IMG/VR virus record: IMGVR_UViG_3300046474_000385
Span: 1 to 34,328 of that record
DNA: 34,328 bases
Strand: one strand, 5' to 3'
DNA from: a virus
Below, in pieces: positions 1 through 7,938 of the stretch. Under the pieces are notes generated by a model. That model searched no databases. It saw only the letters and a list, made by a program, of their open reading frames with translations, and had not been told where the DNA came from. The position numbers and the translations under genes are program-made. Within the stretch, counting starts at the first letter, position 1, and each line of letters starts with the position of its first letter.

Positions 1-312
1 CCCGGCCGCGCGACGGGCCAGTGCGGTGAGCGCCATGATGCCGCCCTCGCCCTGGTTGTCGGCGCGCAGCACGAACATCATGTATTTGATCGACACGACC
101 CAGATCAGCGACCAGAAGATCAACGACAGAATGCCCAGCACGCCGTCGTGGTTGACCGGTACGCCGTAACCGCCGGAAAACACTTCTTTGAGGGTGTACA
201 ACGGGCTCGTGCCGATGTCGCCGTAAACTACCCCGACCGCCGCGACCAGCATGCTCAGCGGCTTGGAGGCCGAACCCTCGGCGCCTGCCGCATGACTACT
301 TGCCTGACCCAT
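1..312 (-). CDS. kup: Kup family potassium uptake protein, N-terminal part
   Basis: Proton-coupled K+ transporter of the inner membrane (KUP/HAK/KT family). The minus strand reads 104 codons from ATG at 312 to the window edge. They include the family's first-helix signature [18 protein letters not shown] and a second hydrophobic stretch ([20 protein letters not shown]) followed by [13 protein letters not shown], all typical Kup. A good Shine-Dalgarno (AGGAG, complement of 319-323) precedes the ATG. The gene is divergent from rimO, a chromosomal arrangement seen in Pseudomonas, so it marks intact host DNA left of the prophage. Only the C-terminal majority is missing, because the window ends. 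Confidence 0.95.
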   Translation of the reverse strand, partial: MGQASSHAAGAEGSASKPLSMLVAAVGVVYGDIGTSPLYTLKEVFSGGYGVPVNHDGVLGILSLIFWSLIWVVSIKYMMFVLRADNQGEGGIMALTALARRAAG

Positions 313-482
313 CCAACACTCCTGATTTTAGAACCGGCTTCTTTGAATGAAGCACTATGCTTTGTGGTGCAGCATGCGCTGTTTTACCTGTTGTTACAGA
401 CGTTTTGTTGACTGTAAAAAATTGGTAAAGCTCAACGGCGCGAAGCATAGCGCAGCACTCGTCGTATTTCCCTGCATAAAGC

Positions 483-511
483 TGGTCAAGTGCGTTGCTC
501 GCCGCTAGAAT
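483..511 (+). promoter_or_regulatory. Native host rimO promoter (now cut off from rimO)
   Basis: TGGTCA (483-488), 17 nt, then TAGAAT (506-511) fits a sigma-70 promoter for the rimO start at 602. Since the integration it can transcribe only the 20-codon stump, and then whatever follows in the prophage. The 313-482 stretch upstream, between kup and this promoter, shows no other gene. Confidence 0.5.
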
Positions 512-601
512 TGCGCACTTTTTGATCAGAGGCGCGCCCTAAGCGCCCGTCCGTCGGCTTTCGCACCCAGAAAGCGATGTCACAAAATACCGAGGTTAGA
601 C

Positions 602-664
602 ATGTCCACCACTCCTGCGCCGGCCAATCCAAAGGTTGGCTTTGTATCTCTGGGTTGCCCTTAG
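602..664 (+). pseudogene. rimO: rimO 5' stump left of the prophage
   Basis: ATG at 602 opens MSTTPAPANPK followed by VGFVSLGCP, the start of RimO and of its UPF0004 [4Fe-4S] domain. The next codon is TAG (662-664). The stop lies in phage DNA: the host sequence ends at the TG of the Cys codon (656-657) and the phage arm supplies the T-TAG. This is the severed start of the gene that continues at 33690 on the other side of the prophage. The 20-residue product should be non-functional. Confidence 0.9.
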
Positions 665-669
665 GATAC
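644..669 (+). other. attL (host/phage junction)
   Basis: Host half-site GTATCTCTGGGT, the TG core at 656-657, then the phage half CCCT-N3-GATAC. The counterpart is attR at 33690-33715. Swapping the halves gives an attP of GTATC-N3-AGGG, TG, CCCT-N3-GATAC, which is symmetrical at 9 of 12 positions in each arm. The attB would be uninterrupted rimO. The length and symmetry fit a large serine integrase; the TG crossover is inferred. Confidence 0.8.
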
Positions 670-800
670 CGAAAATACACACCGCAATCGCTTGAGCTGG
701 AAGCCGAAAAGCTTCAAAGCAACTGGGCCCTCCAGTAGCGCTCCTTTCGCGCCCGTAGTAGCTTGTAGGCATCCCTAGCCATGGACAGCGTTTCACCTAA

Positions 801-1664
801 ATGGATAACCACAAAAAATTATTGGAATCCCAAATTTTTAGAGCGGCGCTCTTCACTCCTGTAGTCATTGGAGCAGCTTTATTATGCGTGACGGCCTACT
901 TCAACTCTAATTATTCCGCATGCTTTTCCTCCGACTGTATAAACAACTTCTTCACTCTTTATAAATTCCCATTATCAATCATGGGTATTGGAGTACCACT
1001 GAGTGCGATTGCTGCAGCAATCCACCGATCTGAAGAAACATCATTACAGATACGGACATCCCAACACCAACTTGACGAAACATTGAAACAGAATAAATTC
1101 AACAACTACATAAAACACAAAGAAGAATTTCTCGAACTACTCGAGAAGATAGAAGTACTTTGCAACTGCAAATTCAGCGACCCACTTCAGCTCTACAAGC
1201 AAATCTTCCCAAAAAACAGTTACCACAATGTTAGTTTCATTGCTCACTGCAAGGATGACTCAGATCATATTCCGAATACATTCCTAACAGAATTAAAAAG
1301 CGAATTATGGGATTTCGTGAACATCCTTTACAATGAGAAATCCGACAGTAGTGAATATACGGATGCCATTTTCACAATTCACAATATAACGACAACTTTG
1401 AAGCTAAGCAGGAGTCCTGATACATATTCCACAGGAAGCAAAATACTTATCTGGCCGGATAATTTCGCTTCAACTTCGTTCGACCATATAAAACACATCA
1501 TTCGAAGCTTTACTTCTTTTTCCTCCTACGAAGAGCCAAGCAATGAAAAGCGTGATAATGCTCTGAGACTTATGAGAAGGGAAGGGTCCGGTCACGTCAG
1601 GCAACATAATCTACTCGGAATCGATAACCTCTCGTCTGGGATAGATGATTTTCTATTCGACTAA
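801..1664 (+). CDS. Two-TM membrane protein of unknown function (left-end cargo)
   Basis: 287 aa, not recognised. Two hydrophobic segments lie near the N-terminus (about residues 13-33 and 50-72). A charged, probably helical stretch (about 75-120, ending in HKEEFLELLEKIE) and a soluble C-terminal domain of about 165 residues follow. This layout (short membrane anchor plus cytosolic domain) resembles putative abortive-infection (putAbiC-like) and other defence effectors, but no diagnostic motif is visible, so the function is open. The gene is clearly more AT-rich than host or late phage genes. It has no obvious Shine-Dalgarno before ATG 801 and no clear terminator between attL and it, so the stranded rimO promoter may drive it. 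Its position beside attL is typical for lysogenic-conversion genes. Confidence 0.75.
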   Translation: MDNHKKLLESQIFRAALFTPVVIGAALLCVTAYFNSNYSACFSSDCINNFFTLYKFPLSIMGIGVPLSAIAAAIHRSEETSLQIRTSQHQLDETLKQNKFNNYIKHKEEFLELLEKIEVLCNCKFSDPLQLYKQIFPKNSYHNVSFIAHCKDDSDHIPNTFLTELKSELWDFVNILYNEKSDSSEYTDAIFTIHNITTTLKLSRSPDTYSTGSKILIWPDNFASTSFDHIKHIIRSFTSFSSYEEPSNEKRDNALRLMRREGSGHVRQHNLLGIDNLSSGIDDFLFD

Positions 1665-1695
1665 CTATCAGTCCATTGCTGGATAACAGACTACC

Positions 1696-2055
1696 ATGCT
1701 AAAGCCCCGCTCTTTTGCGTCCATTCCGAAAATTGAAATCATCAAAAACGGTGTCCGCTGGGAGGTTCACTGGGATTACCAAGAGGCTCCCGAAAGTTCG
1801 ATCCTGTTCCAGCGCGGCGAATATCTACGCGGCTATATCGACGGCACCATGGATAGCCTGGGAATTCATCCCGACAATGTGTGCTGTGCCAGCGGGCAAA
1901 CCGGGACCGTCAAGAAGCTGAACGAAGACCAGGCTGTGAGGTTGCGTGATGCTTTGAACCGCGTGCTAATCCCGATCGTGACTAAGGAATTCACTCGCCT
2001 TCAGAACATGAACAACCTTCCTCACCTTCGAATGATTGACGCTCAAGAGGCGTGA
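1696..2055 (+). CDS. Small hypothetical protein
   Basis: 119 aa, soluble, not recognised. It starts 31 nt after the stop of the upstream membrane-protein gene, on the same strand, so the two could be co-transcribed, but base composition jumps back to GC-rich and suggests a different origin. The sequence is mixed alpha/beta in look (EIIKNGVRWEVHWDY, RGYIDGTMDSLGI) with no metal or nucleotide motif. A hairpin follows 25 nt after the stop. No role can be assigned. Confidence 0.6.
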   Translation: MLKPRSFASIPKIEIIKNGVRWEVHWDYQEAPESSILFQRGEYLRGYIDGTMDSLGIHPDNVCCASGQTGTVKKLNEDQAVRLRDALNRVLIPIVTKEFTRLQNMNNLPHLRMIDAQEA

Positions 2056-2080
2056 AATCCTTAGAAATGCTGCGGTCCAC

Positions 2081-2109
2081 CTACAAGCCTTGCCCCGCTT
2101 GGCTTGTAG
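2081..2109 (+). terminator. Hairpin, possible terminator
   Basis: CTACAAGCC (2081-2089) and GGCTTGTAG (2101-2109) form a perfect 9-bp stem with an 11-nt loop, just after the 119-aa gene. The T-run is weak (GAATTTT), so intrinsic termination would be modest. Confidence 0.45.
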
Positions 2110-2566
2110 AGAATTTTCCCTCCCCCGCATACAGCAGATACGTGCCTGAGAAATAACGTGCGCGTTTTGGAAAATACACAGAAATCCACGTTTTAAAAGT
2201 TGCCGTCCAATGAAACCGGGCACTCCAGCGCTTGGCCCTCCGTGTGCGCCGTTCGCGTAGCTGTGCAACCGCACTGCATTTCCCTTCAAAACTTTGCATT
2301 CTGTGAAATGGCCGATCACCTGCAGAGCCCCACGGCCCGCTTGGGCTGCAGGTTCGTTTGCACTACATCTGGATTTGCACAAAAAACGGACGCAAAGCCC
2401 GTCGGCGGGAGGGGGATAAGTGCTTTTTCAGGAGATTTTTTCTTTGCTGCAGGATTTTTCAGGGGACGATCATCTACAGGCATTGGAACAGTCGCGCACC
2501 CTTTCCAGTGATCGCCATTCGCCGTCAGTCGCTCCGTTGATGTAGAAGAGTGCGCCTACCGATATA
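2110..2566. other. Non-coding stretch without a supported gene
   Basis: Open frames exist on both strands here, but none has a convincing ribosome site, a known motif or a natural protein composition. Several CTGCAG and T-rich patches are present (for example 2430-2460). Nothing else is supported before the LexA box. Confidence 0.5.
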
Positions 2567-2582
2567 CTGTTTGTATATACAG
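2567..2582 (+). promoter_or_regulatory. LexA (SOS) box
   Basis: CTGT-N8-ACAG, a perfect match to the gammaproteobacterial LexA operator. It overlaps a TATACT -10-like hexamer (2563-2568) and lies 25 nt before the start at 2608. It predicts DNA-damage induction of the next two genes. An almost identical box lies at 30714-30729. Confidence 0.85.
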
Positions 2583-2607
2583 CATCCCGACAAGGCAAGC
2601 GTGGCCG

Positions 2608-2859
2608 ATGAGCTTAGAATCTGTTGGAAACCTAACCAGAGAAGCTCCCGCGATGGCGCGGTGGCGGATCATGTTGAGTGATCAGGCGTCGTTGCTCGCA
2701 ATGCCTGGCGCCCATCACAAAGCGTTGCTCAGGCAAGCGCATGCGCTGCACCAGGGCCTAGTGATTGACGCTGACGAGCTTGGCGACTTGCTTGAGCTAG
2801 CGGACGCGGCGCTGGCCTACGCGGTTGAGTCGTTACTTGACCTCGACGCTGACGAGTAG
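2608..2859 (+). CDS. SOS-controlled small protein, unknown function
   Basis: 83 aa, mostly helical and acidic at the C-terminus (ELADAALAYAVESLLDLDADE). No known domain recognised. ATG 2608 is 25 nt after the LexA box. An internal ATG at 2653 (MARWRIMLSDQ) is an alternative start, and neither has a strong Shine-Dalgarno. The gene is followed after 8 nt by another small gene on the same strand, so the two form an SOS-inducible operon. Size, acidity and control would fit a small modulator of a DNA-repair or host protein, but that is only inference. Confidence 0.65.
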   Translation: MSLESVGNLTREAPAMARWRIMLSDQASLLAMPGAHHKALLRQAHALHQGLVIDADELGDLLELADAALAYAVESLLDLDADE

Positions 2860-2867
2860 GGGGAGCC

Positions 2868-3164
2868 ATGCACGTACTGGTCACGCCTATGCGCCTACGT
2901 GGTGTCGCGCTAGATCCGAAGGAGCGGCGCCGCTACCCGGCGATCCGGGGCAACGTAATGGTGAACTCTAATGTCTGTCACGAATTAGGCCGTGCAACCA
3001 ACGTCGCCCGCGTTGAGGTCGGAATGCCCCTTGATTCTGATCCACTGCCCCCCTTGCTCGATGCCACCTTAGCTGGAATGGCTGTGACTGGATTTGTTCT
3101 GAGCGGAATCGAGTACATTGATGGTTGTGCGTATGCTCAGTCCTGGTGGTGCCGACAAGAATGA
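2868..3164 (+). CDS. Small protein in the SOS operon, unknown function
   Basis: 98 aa, not recognised. ATG 2868 is preceded by AGGGGGAGCC, a strong Shine-Dalgarno that overlaps the end of the upstream gene and supports both the start and co-expression. The N-terminus is basic (PMRLRGVALDPKERRRYPAIRGN). The rest is mixed and ends in SWWCRQE. The next gene begins 71 nt later with a sharp fall in GC, so the operon probably ends here. Confidence 0.65.
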   Translation: MHVLVTPMRLRGVALDPKERRRYPAIRGNVMVNSNVCHELGRATNVARVEVGMPLDSDPLPPLLDATLAGMAVTGFVLSGIEYIDGCAYAQSWWCRQE

Positions 3165-3235
3165 AAGAATGTTAGTGCAACTCTTAGGACTTTGAGTCAA
3201 TCTCACCAGAGCTTATCTAACGAAGGGATGATGTT

Positions 3236-4723
3236 ATGGGCAAGGTATCGTCTGGTGGGGTTACTGAATCTGAACGGCTGTTAGCGCAGTTCTGCCAAAA
3301 ATCTTTTTTGAAACTTTGGACTTATCCCAATCCTTACAAAGACGATGGCAAGGAATTTTGTGATTCGATAGCCGTGTTTGGAAATGATGTCTTTGTTTTT
3401 TTTGATAGGCGGAGTGAGTTACCAATAAGCAAAGATAAAGATCCTCTCGTACTATGGAACAGATGGAAGAAAAATGTCATTGATAAGCAGATCGTTACCG
3501 CTCACGGAGCGGAACGTTACTTAAAGGCTGGCCGCCCGCTATATCTAGATGGAAAGAAAACAGATGCATTCCCTTTAAATATCGACCCTAAAAAATCTGT
3601 AATACATAAAATCATTGTCGCTCACGGCGCCAAAGAGGCGTGTTTGCACTCTTCCCCTGACAATATATATGGCAGTTTGGGAATCTCTTATACTGAAACA
3701 GATGGAAATAAAATTTCTGCATTAGAAGCAGACCATCCATTTACCTTAATACTAGATAAAAAATCGCCAGTTCACATCCTTGATAGTCACAACTTGTCCA
3801 TAATTCTTGGTGAATTAGATACTGTTACGGATTTTGTAAATTATCTGAACGAAAAGACAAGAGCAATCGCCCACCTAGACATATTAACTTACTGCGGCGA
3901 GGAAGATTTGCTTGCAAATTACTACAAGAATTATGACAAAAAGCAAAGGCGGCACTACATTGGCACGAATGATAAGAAAATTAATGGAATCATGCTTGAT
4001 CAGGGTGAGTGGAGAGACTTTATAGAGTCAGAAACCTACTCAGCAACTAAAAGCGCCAACCAAATATCCTATATGTGGGACGAGCTTATACAGAAAACTT
4101 GTCAGAACTCTATTGACGGAACAATAGGGGGAAATGCCGATTTGTCGCGGGGGCCGAGCGCCATTTATGAGATGGTAAAGGAACCGAGATTTATGCGACG
4201 AGAGCTTGCAGACGGAATGATGGAAGCTATTGAAAAATTTCCTAATACAACCGTTGCGGCTCGACAAGTCAGATTAATGCCTTCGATCGATCCAAAATCA
4301 GCGTATGTATTTTTGCAACTTAAGTTAACAAAGGATATGGAGAGCGCCCCCGATGTGCGTATAAGACGCCAGACTGTACTGGAGATAGCATGCGGAGCTG
4401 CTAAGAACAAATTCAAAAACTTCGAGAAAATTGTAGGCATTGGGATGGAGCCGCCGAAATACTCGGAAAACGTTGCTGAAGATTTTATTCTTATGCCATG
4501 CGAAAACTGGCCGAAAGAATATCAAGAACATTACAAATCTCTTAACGTAGGCTGGAACTTTTTTGAAACCAAATCACTAACGAAGCGGGAAATTACCGTT
4601 AGTGAATTTGTGCAACCCAAAGCAAAGAATCAGGGAAAAATCGGACGGAATGAGCCGTGCCCTTGTGGCTCAGAAAAAAAATATAAAAAATGCTGTGACA
4701 GACAGCAGGTAAAACAATCTTAG
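3236..4723 (+). CDS. SEC-C motif protein with nuclease-like N-terminal domain (candidate defence gene)
   Basis: 495 aa. The C-terminal end (about residues 468-487) is a textbook SEC-C zinc motif, GRNEPCPCGSEKKYKKCC, as at the end of SecA and of many stand-alone proteins. The N-terminus has a possible PD-(D/E)XK-like pattern: an early Glu (TESERLLAQF), KEFCDSIAVFGNDVFVFFDRR, and a WNRWKK helix. In nucleases of that kind the strand usually ends in a Lys; here the position reads Arg, so catalysis is uncertain. The roughly 400 residues between are unrecognised. AGGGATGATGTT precedes ATG 3236 as ribosome site. The gene is AT-rich against its surroundings and forms a unit with the DUF4238 gene 27 nt downstream. 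The role is unknown; phage defence or lysogenic conversion is the inference. Confidence 0.7.
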   Translation: MGKVSSGGVTESERLLAQFCQKSFLKLWTYPNPYKDDGKEFCDSIAVFGNDVFVFFDRRSELPISKDKDPLVLWNRWKKNVIDKQIVTAHGAERYLKAGRPLYLDGKKTDAFPLNIDPKKSVIHKIIVAHGAKEACLHSSPDNIYGSLGISYTETDGNKISALEADHPFTLILDKKSPVHILDSHNLSIILGELDTVTDFVNYLNEKTRAIAHLDILTYCGEEDLLANYYKNYDKKQRRHYIGTNDKKINGIMLDQGEWRDFIESETYSATKSANQISYMWDELIQKTCQNSIDGTIGGNADLSRGPSAIYEMVKEPRFMRRELADGMMEAIEKFPNTTVAARQVRLMPSIDPKSAYVFLQLKLTKDMESAPDVRIRRQTVLEIACGAAKNKFKNFEKIVGIGMEPPKYSENVAEDFILMPCENWPKEYQEHYKSLNVGWNFFETKSLTKREITVSEFVQPKAKNQGKIGRNEPCPCGSEKKYKKCCDRQQVKQS

Positions 4724-4750
4724 ACACAACCACTAGAAGCCAAAAGACTT

Positions 4751-5758
4751 ATGAAAAATAAAGCAACAGACAAATTAGAAATCATAAAAAAACACCATTA
4801 TGTCTGGGCTCATTATCTACGGCAGTGGTCCAACGGTGACGACATTTGGTATATCAGCAGCAAAGGCGGAAATATTCGCTGTGACAGCGTTTATGGACGT
4901 TCACAAGATTTACACTTCTATAAAGTAACCCCTCTTGACGAAAATGACGTCAAGTTTATCGAACGGCTTCCCACTTCAGATTCACTGATAGTGAAAAAAT
5001 TTCACACTTCCCAGCTAGAGTATTTTAGAAAGATCTCAATGCTTATTAATACTCCTGCAACGCTGAAGGCGATCGCCTCAGAAGAAGATTTAGAAGAACT
5101 GAAAAAAATATCAGAGTGGGCGTCCAACAACTCTCTTGAAAAAACCTATACCGCGATAGAATTATTGGCTCGCCCGATAATGGACGAGCTGTGGAAAGGG
5201 GATGTGAGCTGCCTCAATATACGATCCAACATGGTCGCTTTCTGTAATTACCTAGCTCATCAGCTTGCAAGAACAAGAAAAATGCGCGACCGATCATTTG
5301 AGTTGATGAATAAGGTTAATCAAGACAATGAGCTATGGATAGAGCATATAAAACTATTCGAGAAGAATTGGTGGTTTATAGCCTATAAGATGGGCATCAA
5401 TTTAGGATTCGGCCTCGAACAAAGCGCCGACACTACAAACCATATACTTATTAGAAATACAACAAGCATTGATTTTATAACTAGCGACCACCCTGTTATC
5501 AATATTCACCAATGCACCCAAAATGCAACCCCCGGAAAGGTGGTAGACAAACTAGACCTCTACTATCCTCTATCGCCAAAGCTTGCGTTCATGATGAATG
5601 ACTCAGAGCATTACAATCACCTCAGGCATTTTGTGAATGAAGAGGATGTAATAAGTCTGAACCGCTTAATGGCAGACCGGTCGCATAAAAACATTTATGG
5701 TTCATCAGAACAGGCATTGAAAGATGTCAGAAAATCATACCGAAACCTTAAAGCGTAA
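4751..5758 (+). CDS. DUF4238 family protein
   Basis: 335 aa. The opening KKHHYVWAHYLRQWS is the hallmark start of DUF4238 (HHYVP-type motif followed by YL..FS). The later FITSDHPVINIH (around residue 240) and YYPLSPKLAFMM fit the family's conserved C-terminal half. The family has no established reaction; the paired His at residues 15-16 and the TSDHP motif suggest a metal- or phosphate-dependent active site, which is inference. It lies 27 nt after the SEC-C gene, on the same strand and equally AT-rich. Its stop overlaps the last codons of the convergent tail gene by 11 bp, which marks a sharp cargo/late-operon border with no room for a terminator. Confidence 0.8.
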   Translation: MKNKATDKLEIIKKHHYVWAHYLRQWSNGDDIWYISSKGGNIRCDSVYGRSQDLHFYKVTPLDENDVKFIERLPTSDSLIVKKFHTSQLEYFRKISMLINTPATLKAIASEEDLEELKKISEWASNNSLEKTYTAIELLARPIMDELWKGDVSCLNIRSNMVAFCNYLAHQLARTRKMRDRSFELMNKVNQDNELWIEHIKLFEKNWWFIAYKMGINLGFGLEQSADTTNHILIRNTTSIDFITSDHPVINIHQCTQNATPGKVVDKLDLYYPLSPKLAFMMNDSEHYNHLRHFVNEEDVISLNRLMADRSHKNIYGSSEQALKDVRKSYRNLKA

Positions 5759-6719
5759 TTGGTTCAAGCTGTGCAGAAAGCGTTGATGCAGTTCCGGCGT
5801 TAGCTGTAAATGCAGCAGCATTTCCAGGCGGCGGGCTCGCACCATGAACGTGTGTCGCGATTTCGGTATTCATTTGCTCAAGCAACTCGAGCATTTCGCA
5901 TGCGATTCTAAAAATGTTGACACCTTCAGAACCTACCCAGCTTTTCGGCGCTTGCATCCGTTGACTCACCCCGGCCATGCTGAGGCGCAAGCCTTCAATC
6001 CGTTCCCGCATATCGCCGCCTACCGTGGTGTTGTGCTTCTGACCCACCACTACGTTCAAATCACGACCGGTCGCTTGGTGCAGGTCATCGACCGCCGCCA
6101 GACTTGCAGACCCACCGGACAGCAACTTGAGCGCGCCCAGCGCCTCAATCTTCTTGATGCCGCCCACTGACTCGGTCGAATGGTCGTCGACTATCCTGGT
6201 GTGGGTCTGGAAACTCTCGGTGTTGTCCAGGGCTTCGACCTCGCGCTCGATCGCCTTGTCCTGGATCTTCCCATCGGTCTGGCGCAGCCAGTTGCCATCG
6301 GCATCAACGCGCTGCTGGCAGGCTTCGCTGTGCTGCCACACCTGGTCGCCCTTCGGCACCCGGGGCAGGCTCAGACCGTGCGGCAGGATCTGCGTGATAA
6401 ACGGCTTGTGTGGCAGGCCGTAGGCGAAGCTGATCACGACGGTGGTGCCCTCCTCCGGAAAGCCAAACATCCCCGCTTCTTGTCCGCCCATCGGCGCCGG
6501 CAATGGCAGGCCTTCGAGGATCGGCAGATCCGGATCAGGCTCGCCATCAGCCAGCAGCACCTCGACGTCGACGCCAAAGCGCGGCCGGAAGTCGTCACAC
6601 AGCTCGGGCGCCGCCGGCGCATCCGGTACCGCAACCACGCGGCCAAAGCGCGGCAGGTGGTAACCGCCGCTCAATTCGGGAAATTGGCGCGCTACGCTGC
6701 GCTTTATTGCGTCGTCCAT
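5748..6719 (-). CDS. Baseplate spike / gpV-like assembly protein
   Basis: 323 aa from ATG 6719 (MDDAIKRSVARQFPEL); the longer open frame upstream is out of context because it runs through the neighbouring gene. An OB-fold-like N-terminal half (GRVVAVPD..., LPILEGLPLPAPMGG) is followed by GTTVVISFAYGLPHKPFITQILPHG, typical of phage baseplate V / Mu gp45-type proteins that form the central membrane-piercing spike. The C-terminal half is rich in short repeats and ends in a helix (ACEMLELLEQMNTEIATHVHG). The start overlaps the end of the hub gene by 16 bp. It is the last gene of the late operon and ends inside the convergent DUF4238 gene. Confidence 0.7.
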   Translation of the reverse strand: MDDAIKRSVARQFPELSGGYHLPRFGRVVAVPDAPAAPELCDDFRPRFGVDVEVLLADGEPDPDLPILEGLPLPAPMGGQEAGMFGFPEEGTTVVISFAYGLPHKPFITQILPHGLSLPRVPKGDQVWQHSEACQQRVDADGNWLRQTDGKIQDKAIEREVEALDNTESFQTHTRIVDDHSTESVGGIKKIEALGALKLLSGGSASLAAVDDLHQATGRDLNVVVGQKHNTTVGGDMRERIEGLRLSMAGVSQRMQAPKSWVGSEGVNIFRIACEMLELLEQMNTEIATHVHGASPPPGNAAAFTANAGTASTLSAQLEPITL

Positions 6720-7396
6720 TTGATCGCCATTTGGTTGCCGGCAAGCGTCACACTGGTGATCCGTTCGCCCTGGTTGATGGTTGCGCCTGGTCGAAGCCCC
6801 GGAAGGGGCGCGATCATCGCGCTTTGATTGCCCTGGTAGCCGTCGAACAGTTCGACCGGCAGCTGCAGCGCAGCGCGGGTACCGAAAAAGCTGTCGGCCC
6901 AACTGCCCACAAACACTTCGCCGTCGCCCTGCTGCTGCCAGATGAAGTCGGGGATGTTGAAGACGTTGGCCAGACTGTCCATCGCCAAATAGCCCGCCGC
7001 CAGGCTATAGAAATACGGTGCTTTGACCTTGGCATAAGCCTTGTCGGGAACCCGAAAGCCCAGCCCGGTTTTCTCGCTGATCTCGGCCAGCACCGCCTGC
7101 AGGTCGACGTGACGCAGGTTCAGCGGCAACGGGTTGGCCAGGATCGAGGACAACTCGCGGCAAGCCACCATCTGCTGGGTGCTGTTGGCGGCGGTCGACC
7201 GTTCGACGTAGCCAAGGAAGTGACGCTGCAGCGTGCGCTCGTTGTAGCCGATATCCAGCGTCACCAGACCTTTCAACGATTCGCCGGCCTGCACCGTGAA
7301 CGTCGCACGGCCAGGGCTCTTGATGTCCAGACGCACTTCGTCCTTGATCAGCGGGTAGACCTGGCCGGCGATCGTCAAAACCTTATGCAGTTTCAT
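6704..7396 (-). CDS. Baseplate hub / gpD-like tail protein
   Basis: 230 aa. It begins MKLHKVLTIAGQVYPLIKDEVRLDIKSPGRATFTVQ, has GYVERSTAANSTQQMVACRELSS-type strands and FRVPDKAYAKVKAPYFYSLA, the pattern of gp27/gpD-like hub proteins that adapt the tail tube to the spike. It is shorter than P2 gpD (about 390 aa), so the hub function may be shared with the next proteins. The ATG overlaps the preceding gene's stop (ATGA) and its own end overlaps the spike gene, so translation is coupled through the cluster. Confidence 0.55.
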   Translation of the reverse strand: MKLHKVLTIAGQVYPLIKDEVRLDIKSPGRATFTVQAGESLKGLVTLDIGYNERTLQRHFLGYVERSTAANSTQQMVACRELSSILANPLPLNLRHVDLQAVLAEISEKTGLGFRVPDKAYAKVKAPYFYSLAAGYLAMDSLANVFNIPDFIWQQQGDGEVFVGSWADSFFGTRAALQLPVELFDGYQGNQSAMIAPLPGLRPGATINQGERITSVTLAGNQMAIKWTTQ

Positions 7397-7938
7397 GTTT
7401 TCGGCGCCAGGTAGTCGTCCAGCTTCTTGAGGGTCTTTTCAAAGCCGCTCAGTTCTTGGACCTCGCCTCCAGTACCACCACCGGCTGCGGCGCCGCCGAC
7501 CGCCTGGCCGGGTGCTGATTGCGCGCTGACGCCGTTCGCTGCCCGTCGCTGTTCAACCTTCTCGGGATTCGAGGCTTTTTCCGACAGTGTGAACTGGACC
7601 AGCCAAGCGGCCAGCGTGTCGTCTTCCCGGGCGCTGACACCGTCCGAAAACTGCACCTCACGGATGCCGAACGCGGCGGCGGTATCGTTGACGATCCGAT
7701 ACATCTTGAGCTGGCCACCGCCGGCCGTGGCCTCGGCCAAGCGCATGATCGTGCGCATCTGCACCGCATCGACGAAGGGAATCATCAGCGACACCGCTAG
7801 GGTTTTCGGCTTGAAGCCCTTGTGGGCAGTCTCGGTGTTGCTGGTTTGGCCAGACAGGTCATCGGCTTCGATGCGCAGGTTGGCGGTGATCTTCATCCGT
7901 TTGCCCAGGACCTGCTCGCCGTCGAGTAATAGCGTCAT
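7393..7938 (-). CDS. Baseplate-region tail protein
   Basis: 181 aa from ATG 7938, which overlaps the upstream stop as ATGA; the longer frame upstream is a shadow. The globular first 130 residues (MTLLLDGEQVLGKRMKITAN..., FGIREVQFSDGVSAREDDTL) are followed by a low-complexity Gly/Ala linker (GGAAAGGGTGGE) and a C-terminal helix (GFEKTLKKLDDYL). By position between hub and virion genes it is a baseplate or tail-tip component, perhaps replacing P2 gpU. The exact homologue is not recognised. Confidence 0.55.
   Translation of the reverse strand: MTLLLDGEQVLGKRMKITANLRIEADDLSGQTSNTETAHKGFKPKTLAVSLMIPFVDAVQMRTIMRLAEATAGGGQLKMYRIVNDTAAAFGIREVQFSDGVSAREDDTLAAWLVQFTLSEKASNPEKVEQRRAANGVSAQSAPGQAVGGAAAGGGTGGEVQELSGFEKTLKKLDDYLAPKT

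Noticed and set aside
650-800. tRNA as attachment site
   Set aside because: No cloverleaf-like sequence at either junction; both ends lie in rimO coding sequence.
2200-2511. Open frames in both strands of 2110-2566
   Set aside because: No ribosome sites, unusual composition and overlapping each other; likely chance frames in a GC-rich spacer.
6503-7414. 303-codon plus-strand frame opposite baseplate genes
   Set aside because: Antisense shadow; composition unlike a natural protein.
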